Assembly: GCA_029820915.1 (NCBI GenBank)
Contig: JALGUI010000125.1
Coordinates: 1-10,405 of the forward strand
DNA from: Candidatus Zipacnadia bacterium
Lineage (GTDB): Bacteria; Armatimonadota; Zipacnadia; Zipacnadales; UBA5352
Length of the DNA stretch: 10,405 nt
Reading direction: 5' to 3'
The number at the start of each line of letters is the position of its first letter. Positions within the stretch are counted from its first letter, which is position 1. Shown piece after piece: positions 5,653-10,405 of this stretch. The notes under the pieces are model-generated. The model was not told the DNA's origin. It saw only the letters and a program-made list of their open reading frames with translations, and did no database searches. The position numbers and the translations under genes are program-made.

Positions 5653-5691
5653 GTATGCGAGAGCATACAAGAAACCCGCGAGGCGAGTCAA
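5653..5691 (-). promoter_or_regulatory. Putative infC operon promoter with overlapping palindrome
   Basis: On the minus strand TTGACT (5686-5691) and TATGCT (5662-5667) are spaced by 18 bp. The predicted start near 5655 leaves about 70 bases before the infC start. A perfect inverted repeat, GTATGC-GAGA-GCATAC (5653-5668), covers the -10 box and start region. It could be an operator or a 5' hairpin in the mRNA. Confidence 0.6.
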
Positions 5692-5708
5692 GCACCCTCA
5701 GAGCGGGG

Positions 5709-5790
5709 TGTCAACGCAAAGTAGAAGTGTCCGGTTCTGAGCAAAGTAGAAATGTCCGGTTGCAGGTGCCGCTGTCGTCATGGTCGTTGC
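5709..5790 (-). mobile_element. Relic end of an IS21-like insertion sequence
   Basis: The block begins TGTCAACGC at 5709. It holds two copies of the 21-mer beginning GCAAAGTAGAA and ending TGTCCGGTT, at 5716-5736 and 5741-5761. They are 25 bp apart and differ at one base. Short repeats of this type just inside a TGT..ACA-type tip are characteristic of IS21-family ends. No istA/istB transposase and no second end were found, so this is a solo end or decayed copy. The inner limit is arbitrary. Family assignment is from memory of such ends. Confidence 0.55.
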
Positions 5791-5941
5791 CGTGAGGATG
5801 TCACCATGCTTGAGGACGCAAAGCATCCTCCAGCGGACTTCGGCGCTTGTCCGGCCGCAGTTGGGGCCTGCACAGGCGACAAACGACGTCGCAAGGCATG
5901 TGCGCTCCGGCAGGGACCTGGATCGATGCTGCCCAGCAGTC

Positions 5942-5970
5942 TTGCGGTTCGCGGCCCGCTGTGATATACT
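5942..5970 (+). promoter_or_regulatory. Putative rpmE promoter, extended -10 type
   Basis: TTGCGG (5942-5947) and TATACT (5965-5970) are separated by 17 bp, and TGA directly before the -10 makes it an extended -10 element. Predicted transcription starts near 5977 and leaves a leader of about 75 bases before the rpmE ATG. Confidence 0.65.
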
Positions 5971-6024
5971 TTCACCTCCCACGACGCGACACGACCGTGC
6001 GCCGTGGCTTGCAGTTGCATGAAC

Positions 6025-6046
6025 GGCCGCTTCGCGGTCGGGAGGA
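6025..6046 (+). promoter_or_regulatory. Leader hairpin and ribosome-binding site of rpmE
   Basis: GGCCGC-TTC-GCGGTC (6025-6039) forms a 6-bp stem with one G-U pair, immediately before the strong Shine-Dalgarno GGGAGGA (6040-6046), which lies 6 bases before ATG. Structured leaders controlled by L31 are known in several phyla. That this is one is an inference. Confidence 0.45.
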
Positions 6047-6052
6047 TACGAC

Positions 6053-6295
6053 ATGAAGCCCGACATCCATCCGGCATACGTTGACACGACGGTCACCTGC
6101 GCCTGCGGCGAGAGCTTCCAGACGCGCTCGACCAAGCCCGAAATCAAGGTCGAGATCTGCAGTCAGTGCCACCCGTTCTTCACCGGCACGCAGAAGATCG
6201 TGGACACCGAGGGACGCGTTGAGAAGTTCATCCGCCGCTACGGACTGCAGGACCAGTACGCCGACACCATCGAGGCTACCAGCAACGACGATTAG
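6053..6295 (+). CDS. rpmE: 50S ribosomal protein L31, zinc-binding type
   Basis: The 80-residue protein starts MKPDIHPAYVDTTVTC and has the bL31 core, with C16-x-C18 and C36-x-x-C39 forming the zinc ribbon of the C+ paralogue. It ends in an acidic tail. bL31 forms part of bridge B1b between the ribosomal subunits, and C+ forms serve as a zinc reserve replaced by C- paralogues in zinc shortage. ATG at 6053 has GGGAGGA upstream. It is the first gene of the plus-strand run and precedes DUF1385, a common arrangement before prfA-prmC. A terminator-like hairpin (6320-6345) follows, so much of the transcript may end there. Confidence 0.97.
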   Translation: MKPDIHPAYVDTTVTCACGESFQTRSTKPEIKVEICSQCHPFFTGTQKIVDTEGRVEKFIRRYGLQDQYADTIEATSNDD

Positions 6296-6319
6296 CCGCC
6301 TTCCCGGACCGTTCATCGT

Positions 6320-6345
6320 GGCCTCGGCCTGCGTTGGCCGAGGCC
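6320..6345 (+). terminator. Terminator-like hairpin between rpmE and the DUF1385 gene
   Basis: GGCCTCGGCC and GGCCGAGGCC form a perfect 10-bp stem with loop TGCGTT. CGTTGGTT follows, a weak U-tract. It lies 24 bp after the rpmE stop and 17 bp before the next start, so it may attenuate read-through or hinder ribosome access to the next gene. Confidence 0.6.
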
Positions 6346-6362
6346 CGTTGGTTCCAGGTGCC

Positions 6363-7436
6363 ATGAGCGAAACCGATCACTTCTACGGCGGACAGGCCGT
6401 GCTTGAGGGCGTTATGATGCGCTCCAAGACCGCCTACGCGACGGCGGTCAGGCGCATCGACGGCTCCGTCATCGTCGGCGCCCGCAAGCTGCGCACCCTC
6501 GGCCAGCGCTTTGGCTGGGCGAAGTTGCCGCTGATTCGCGGCAACGTCGCACTGCTGGACTCGCTCACGCTCGGCCTCGAGTCGCTCAACTTCTCGGGCA
6601 ACGTCGCGCTCGAGGACGAGGCCCGGCACAGCGCGGCGGACCACGAGCCATCTCGCGCCGAGGAGCGGCCCCCCGAGGTCGCGACCGCCGAGGCGAAGCA
6701 GACGAGCCTGGGCGAGAAGGCCCTGTGGCTGACCATGGTTCCCGCCCTCGCGCTGGGCGTCGGCCTGTTCGTGCTGCTGCCCGCCTGGGCGGTGGACTGG
6801 TTCCTCGGCGCGGGGCAGGCCACCGTGAGCGACGCCTTCGGCGAGGTGTTCGTGCGCAATCTCGTTGAGGGCCTCATTCGCCTCGTAATCATCGTGGGCT
6901 ACATCGGCGGCATCTCGTTCATCCCGTACATCCGTCGCGTCTTCGCATACCACGGCGCCGAGCACGCCACCATCAACGCGTTCGAGGACACGGGCGAGGT
7001 CGGCGTGGATGACGCCGTGTCGCACAGTCCGCTGCACCCGCGCTGCGGCACGGCCTTCCTGCTCGTGGTGATCGTGGTCAAGATCCTGGCCAACTGCTTC
7101 CTGGGCTGGCCGACGCTGTGGCTGCGGCTGCTGCTCCGACTGGCGGTGTTGCCGCCGATCGCGGGTATCGCCTACGAGGTCATCCGCTACGCCGGCCGGC
7201 ACCGCGGCAGTGTGCTGTCGCGCGTCCTGGCCGCGCCCGGCCTGGTCATGCAGAAGCTGACCACCCGCCGGCCCGCGCGCGATCAGGTTGAGGTCGCCAT
7301 CTACGCGCTCGCGACCGTGGCGCCCGAGGTGGACCTGCCCGCAGACCTCCCGGAGCCCGAGCGCGTAGACATCGGCAGCGGTGGCCGGATCATCCGCCAA
7401 CCCGAGCCCACGCCTGAAGCCGCCGCCGACGGCTGA
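6363..7436 (+). CDS. DUF1385 family (YqhQ-like) multi-pass membrane protein
   Basis: A 357-residue protein of the DUF1385 family, whose biochemical role is not established; it is often described as a predicted metal-dependent enzyme. Family motifs are GGQAVLEGVMMR (residues 9-20), YHGAEHATINAFE (about 196-208) and HPRCGTAF (from 225), whose His, Glu and Cys residues could bind a metal. Hydrophobic segments lie near residues 120-145, 167-190, 231-250 and 255-280, separated from the N-terminal motif by a charged linker rich in Glu and Ala. ATG at 6363 is chosen because it directly precedes the conserved N-terminus; the frame is open further upstream, but only over rpmE. The ribosome site is weak (CCAGGTG). 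It sits between rpmE and prfA, a conserved neighbourhood in Firmicutes and relatives. The C-terminal 40 residues are proline- and acid-rich and probably cytoplasmic. Confidence 0.93.
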   Translation: MSETDHFYGGQAVLEGVMMRSKTAYATAVRRIDGSVIVGARKLRTLGQRFGWAKLPLIRGNVALLDSLTLGLESLNFSGNVALEDEARHSAADHEPSRAEERPPEVATAEAKQTSLGEKALWLTMVPALALGVGLFVLLPAWAVDWFLGAGQATVSDAFGEVFVRNLVEGLIRLVIIVGYIGGISFIPYIRRVFAYHGAEHATINAFEDTGEVGVDDAVSHSPLHPRCGTAFLLVVIVVKILANCFLGWPTLWLRLLLRLAVLPPIAGIAYEVIRYAGRHRGSVLSRVLAAPGLVMQKLTTRRPARDQVEVAIYALATVAPEVDLPADLPEPERVDIGSGGRIIRQPEPTPEAAADG

Positions 7437-7442
7437 GGCACT

Positions 7443-7571
7443 GAGTCGGGCCGGCGGTCCGACTACGCGGGCACGAGTCGGGCTGGAAGCCCGACCTACG
7501 CGGGCATGAGTCGGGCCGGCGGTCCGCCCACGCGGATATGAGTCGGGCCGGCGGCCCCACCTGCGCGGACA
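7443..7571. repeat. 32-33 bp tandem repeat with internal dyad, four copies
   Basis: Copies starting GAGTCGGG at 7443, 7475, 7508 and 7540 share the plan GAGTCGGGCYGGMRGYCC...ACGCGG. The second copy holds a perfect hairpin, GTCGGGC-TGGAA-GCCCGAC; the others have decayed dyads. They fill the DUF1385-prfA gap and might end upstream transcription. No gene is seen in 7437-7675. Confidence 0.8.
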
Positions 7572-7621
7572 GGCCGTGCCGTCACCGCCGCCGTGCGCCG
7601 TTGCCGCCCGGCGTTGCCCAC

Positions 7622-7660
7622 AACTCATAACTCACAACTGAGAACTCATCACTCGTAACT
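7622..7660. repeat. Degenerate heptanucleotide array AACTCAT-like
   Basis: Consecutive heptamers AACTCAT, AACTCAC, AACTGAG, AACTCAT and CACTCGT, then AACT, lie just before prfA. The array is AT-richer than its surroundings. It is the second seven-base array in the window, unrelated in sequence to the one at 2183-2231. Confidence 0.75.
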
Positions 7661-7675
7661 GTCGCGGAGCGACCA

Positions 7676-8758
7676 ATGGACATTCTCGCGGCGCTTGAGC
7701 GCCTAGAGAACGAATTCGAGGACGTCCAGCAGCAGCTCACCACGCCTGAGGTGGTGGGCAACCATGTACGCCTGCGCGAACTGTCCATGCGCCACGCCGA
7801 GCTGGTGCCGGCAATGGAGAAGCTCGCCGAGTATCGCGAGCACCTGCACACCCGCGACGACGCGGCCGCCATGCTCGAGACCGCCGAGGACAAGGAGATG
7901 CGCGAGTTCCTGCAGGCCGAGCTCGACGAGGCGGCCCTCGCCATCGGCGCCATGGAGGGCGACCTGCTGTTGCTGCTCGTGCCGCCGGACCCGATGCGCA
8001 ACCGCAACGCCATCGTCGAGATCCGGGCGGGCACGGGCGGCGACGAGGCGGCGCTGTTCGCGGGCGACCTCTTCGCCATGTACAGCGGCCTCATCGTCCG
8101 GCGCGGCTGGAAGGTCGAGGTCATCAGCGCCAACGAGGGCGCCATGGGCGGCTTCAAGGAGATCATCTTCAACGTCCAGGGCGCCGGCGCGTTCGGCACG
8201 CTCAAGCATGAGTCCGGCGTCCATCGTGTTCAGCGCGTCCCGGCCACCGAGTCCCAGGGGCGCATCCACACCTCTGCCGCCACCGTGGCCGTGCTGCCCG
8301 AGGCCGAGGACGTGGACATCGAGCTGAACCCGAGCGACCTGGAGTTCGAGACCTTCCGCGCCGGGGGGCCGGGCGGCCAGAGCATGCAGAAGAACGAGAC
8401 CGCGGTGCGCATCACCCACAAGCCCACCGGCATCGCCGCCGCCTCCCGCGATGAGCGCTCGCAACTGCAGAACCGCGAGAAGGCCCTGACCGTCCTGCGC
8501 GCCCGCCTCTACGAGCACGAGGAGGCCAAGCGCCAGGCGAAGGTCACGGCCCAGCGCCGCGAGGCCGTCAAGAGCGGCGACCGCTCCGAGAAGGTCCGCA
8601 CCTACAACTTCCCGCAGGACCGCGTCACCGACCACCGCGTCGGCCTCACCATCCACAACCTGCCCGCCATCATGACCGGCGAGATCGATGAGCTCATCCG
8701 CGCGCTCGCCGAATACCATCGCGAGCTCGAGCTCCAGGACCTCGCCCGGAGCCTCTGA
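7676..8758 (+). CDS. prfA: Peptide chain release factor 1
   Basis: The 360-residue protein has the standard RF1 length. RF1 reads UAA and UAG in the ribosomal A site and triggers hydrolysis of the peptidyl-tRNA. Domain 1 is the N-terminal coiled-coil region. IVEIRAGTGGDEAALFAGDL marks the start of the core. The anticodon-like PxT motif is PAT at about residues 189-191 in RVPATESQGRIHTS, which distinguishes it from RF2 (SPF). The catalytic GGQ is at 233-235 within GGPGGQSMQKNETAV, where most RF1 proteins have GAGGQHVN. ATG at 7676 follows GGAG by 6 bases. That site sits in a small hairpin, GTCGC-GGA-GCGAC (7661-7673), which may limit translation. prmC, encoding the enzyme that methylates this GGQ glutamine, follows 27 bp downstream. 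Confidence 0.98.
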   Translation: MDILAALERLENEFEDVQQQLTTPEVVGNHVRLRELSMRHAELVPAMEKLAEYREHLHTRDDAAAMLETAEDKEMREFLQAELDEAALAIGAMEGDLLLLLVPPDPMRNRNAIVEIRAGTGGDEAALFAGDLFAMYSGLIVRRGWKVEVISANEGAMGGFKEIIFNVQGAGAFGTLKHESGVHRVQRVPATESQGRIHTSAATVAVLPEAEDVDIELNPSDLEFETFRAGGPGGQSMQKNETAVRITHKPTGIAAASRDERSQLQNREKALTVLRARLYEHEEAKRQAKVTAQRREAVKSGDRSEKVRTYNFPQDRVTDHRVGLTIHNLPAIMTGEIDELIRALAEYHRELELQDLARSL

Positions 8759-8785
8759 CCGCCCCGCCCGGCGGTGGCATTCGCG

Positions 8786-9490
8786 ATGAAGCTGCGAGAG
8801 GCCCTGAGGGACGCGCAGCAGAAGCTCGCCGACGCCGGGGTGCCCAGCCCCGACTTCGACGCCCGCGCGCTCGCCGCCCACGTGCTGGACATTCCGCTGT
8901 CCCAGTTCCCCATCCATCAGGAGCGCCTGCTTACCGGCGACGAACCGGTCGCATTCGACAGCCTCATCGCCTGCCGCGCCCGCCGCGAGCCCCTGCAGTA
9001 CCTGGTGGGCGCCACCGAGTTCTACGGCCTCGAGTTCGTCTGCGATCGCCGCGCCCTCATCCCCCGACCCGACACCGAGACCCTCGTGGACGTGGCCCTC
9101 GAACTCGCCGACGAGCTCGGCATCTCCCGCATCGCCGACATCGGCACCGGCTGCGGCATCATCGCCGTCACCCTCGCCGCCAGGCTGCCCGGCGCGCAGG
9201 TCGTCGCCACCGACGCCTCCGAGGAGGCGCTGGCGCTTGCGGCCGAGAACGTGGCGCTGCACGACCTCGAGGAGGCGCTCGTCGATGGCGAGCCCGACGG
9301 CCTGGGCGGCTGCCGGGCGATCGTCGGTGAATGCCGCGATCTGCCCGCCTTGCGCGCGCTGGTCTTCGAGGTGGGCGAGGGGCAGGCCGCCGCCGTCGCC
9401 GAGCTGATGGGCGAGGCGCTCGCCGCTCGCGAGATCATCATCCGCAAGGACCTCGGCAAGATCGACCGGGTGGTCGCGGCGGTGCTGTAA
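8786..9490 (+). CDS. prmC: PrmC/HemK-like release factor glutamine methyltransferase lacking the NPPY motif
   Basis: PrmC uses S-adenosylmethionine to methylate the GGQ glutamine of RF1 and RF2. The N-terminal helical domain (LREALRDAQQKLADAG...) is present. So are REPLQYLVGATEFYG, the linker motif LIPRPDTETLVDVALEL (about residues 90-105), and the SAM-binding motif DIGTGCGIIAVTLAARLPGA from Asp118. After AAENVALHDL (to about residue 161) the protein goes directly to EEALVDGEPDGLGGCRAIV, which in normal PrmC lies after the catalytic NPPY motif. The C-terminal part (FEVGEGQAAAV, IIIRKDLGKIDRVV) is normal. The 234 residues are therefore about 45 fewer than usual, with the active-site loop missing in frame. 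The reading frame is intact, so it may be expressed but should be inactive. ATG at 8786 is preferred to GTG at 8774 by homology; no strong ribosome site is seen. Confidence 0.9.
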   Translation: MKLREALRDAQQKLADAGVPSPDFDARALAAHVLDIPLSQFPIHQERLLTGDEPVAFDSLIACRARREPLQYLVGATEFYGLEFVCDRRALIPRPDTETLVDVALELADELGISRIADIGTGCGIIAVTLAARLPGAQVVATDASEEALALAAENVALHDLEEALVDGEPDGLGGCRAIVGECRDLPALRALVFEVGEGQAAAVAELMGEALAAREIIIRKDLGKIDRVVAAVL

Positions 9491-9554
9491 GGAGGAGGCG
9501 ACCGGCTGCGATAGCGGGGCGTCGCCGTGTGCCGTTGGAGGGGCCGCACGAGGG

Positions 9555-9571
9555 GCGGTCCGAAGGACCGC
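9555..9571 (+). other. Hairpin between prmC and tsaC
   Basis: GCGGTCC-GAA-GGACCGC is a perfect 7-bp stem with a three-base loop in the 129-bp gap between prmC and tsaC. No U-tract follows. Nothing else was recognised in 9491-9619. Confidence 0.5.
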
Positions 9572-9619
9572 AACGAGGTCGGCCCAACTCGGTCGTCCCA
9601 TCATCCGCGAGTGATCGTC

Positions 9620-10270
9620 ATGCCCGTCCGACCACACACCATCACGGTCCCGCCCGCCTCGATGGACGAGGCGGCCTGCGCCTGCGCCGACGCCGTCGCG
9701 CTCGGCGAGCTCGTCATCGTGCCCACCGACACCGTGTACGGCCTCGCCTGTGACCCGCTGAACCTCGACGCGGTCCTCCGCATCTACCAGGCCAAGGGCC
9801 GGCCGCGCGGCCTGGCCCTGCCGGTGCTGGTCGCCTCGGGCGAGGATGCGGCGCGGCTGATGGAGGGAGCGCCCTCCGCAGCGGCGAAGCTGCTCTTCGA
9901 CCGGTTCTGGCCGGGCGCGCTGACGGTCGTCGTCCCGTGCGCTGACGAACTGCGCGGCGCCGTGACCGGCGGTCGGGACACGGTCGGCCTGCGGCTGCCC
10001 GCGAGCGAGATCGCGCGCGCCGTCATCGCAGCCTGTGGCGGCGCGCTGGCCACGACGAGCGCGAACGTCACGGCCGGGCCGCCCGCGTGCGAGGTGGCGG
10101 AGTTGTCGGCGAAGCTGCTCACACAGGTGGCCGTGGTGGTCGATGCGGGACGCTGCGAGGGCGAGGTCGCGTCCACGGTGGTGGACCTGAGCGTGTCACC
10201 ACCGCGCATCCTGCGCGAGGGCCCGATCTCAGCGGACGACTTGCGCCAGGTGCTGTCTGACCTGGCGTAG
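9620..10270 (+). CDS. tsaC: Threonylcarbamoyl-AMP synthase (TsaC/YrdC/Sua5 family)
   Basis: TsaC condenses threonine, bicarbonate and ATP to threonylcarbamoyl-AMP, the donor for t6A37 in tRNAs that read ANN codons. The 216-residue protein is the short YrdC-type form without the Sua5 C-terminal domain. Motifs are VIVPTDTVYGLACDP, KGRPRGLALPVLV, RFWPGALTVVV, TVGLRLPASE and ALATTSANVTAGPP. The second usually reads KxRPxxxPL; here GLAL replaces the more common DKPL, a small deviation in the nucleotide-binding loop. The C-terminus ends with STVVDLS and ILREGPIS, as expected. ATG at 9620 is chosen because VPPASMDEAA lies just after it; GTG at 9611 in the same frame is an alternative. No strong ribosome site is visible. 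The prfA-prmC-tsaC order is widespread in Gram-positive-like genomes. Confidence 0.95.
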   Translation: MPVRPHTITVPPASMDEAACACADAVALGELVIVPTDTVYGLACDPLNLDAVLRIYQAKGRPRGLALPVLVASGEDAARLMEGAPSAAAKLLFDRFWPGALTVVVPCADELRGAVTGGRDTVGLRLPASEIARAVIAACGGALATTSANVTAGPPACEVAELSAKLLTQVAVVVDAGRCEGEVASTVVDLSVSPPRILREGPISADDLRQVLSDLA

Positions 10271-10287
10271 AACGACCGGGCCGACTT

Positions 10288-10405
10288 CGTCCGCTCCTTC
10301 GGAGCGGCGCTCAGGCGGCCCCTCCGTGTCATCGTCCGCTCCTTCGGAGCGGCGCTCAGGCGGCCCCTCCGTGTCATCGTCCGCTGCTTGGGAGCGGCGC
10401 TCAGG
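10288..10405. repeat. 45-bp tandem repeat with internal hairpin, running off the window
   Basis: Units start CGTCCGCT at 10288, 10333 and 10378, with an exact period of 45 bp. The first two are nearly identical and the third is cut by the window edge and diverged (TGCTTGGG for TCCTTCGG). Each holds CCGCTCC-TTC-GGAGCGG, a 7-bp hairpin, 18 bp or more after the tsaC stop, so the first could end transcription. The unit is a multiple of three, so a minus-strand frame reads a 15-residue repeat, most likely a by-product. Confidence 0.85.

Noticed and set aside
5709..5714. Outward promoter from the insertion-sequence tip (TTGACA on the minus strand)
   Set aside because: No -10-like hexamer 16-19 bp downstream; the TTGACT/TATGCT pair further on is the better promoter.
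5698..6147. 149-codon minus-strand frame through the infC-rpmE gap
   Set aside because: It reads through the insertion-sequence end, the rpmE promoter and the rpmE start; no transposase motif is present.
6276..7628. Long 450-codon minus-strand open frame opposite the DUF1385 gene
   Set aside because: Shadow of a high-GC coding region; composition is low-complexity Arg, Gln, His and Ala, and the plus-strand protein has clear family motifs.
7703..9637. 644-codon minus-strand open frame opposite prfA and prmC
   Set aside because: Antisense shadow: it spans two well-identified genes and has repetitive Gly, Ala, Val and Leu composition without motifs.
10288..10405. CRISPR array
   Set aside because: The full 45-bp period is conserved, with no variable spacers, and there are no cas genes.

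Overview
The window is GC-rich bacterial chromosome, mostly housekeeping translation genes. The gene order is Terrabacteria-like: infC-rpmI-rplT-trmH followed by a T-box, and rpmE-DUF1385-prfA-prmC-tsaC. Together with heptanucleotide repeat arrays, GTCGGGC-type intergenic repeats and plant-polysaccharide enzymes, this suggests an uncultured Armatimonadota-like lineage or a neighbouring phylum. The phylum is an inference and is weak.

Layout. Positions 1-872 hold the 3' end of a large, probably secreted protein with a carbohydrate-binding-type beta-sandwich. Positions 952-1869 encode a GH62-like alpha-L-arabinofuranosidase. Positions 1994-2867 (minus strand) are a six-tRNA cluster, in transcription order Leu-GAG, Val-CAC, Gly-CCC, Gly-GCC, Cys-GCA, Leu-UAA. 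All six encode CCA, and near-consensus -35/-10 hexamers lie just upstream. Positions 2915-3222 have no convincing gene. Positions 3223-3466 (minus) are a T-box riboswitch whose Stem I overlaps the end of trmH. Positions 3448-5584 (minus) are infC-rpmI-rplT-trmH. Positions 5585-6052 are the divergent control region, which contains a relic end of an IS21-like insertion sequence. Positions 6053-10270 (plus) are rpmE, a DUF1385 membrane protein, prfA, prmC and tsaC. The window ends in a 45-bp tandem repeat.

How the genes fit together. IF3, L35 and L20 are translation factors usually co-regulated through L20. RF1 (prfA) and its glutamine methyltransferase (prmC) form the termination pair, and TsaC makes the precursor of tRNA t6A37.

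Most notable points: (1) prmC appears to have lost, in frame, about 45 residues containing the catalytic NPPY motif; (2) a well-formed T-box sits where pheST normally follows trmH, but no aminoacyl-tRNA synthetase gene is there, only a gap and then a separately promoted tRNA cluster; (3) infC most likely starts at a rare AUA codon; (4) several unrelated short tandem repeat families fill the intergenic gaps. I see no defence system, CRISPR array or prophage.
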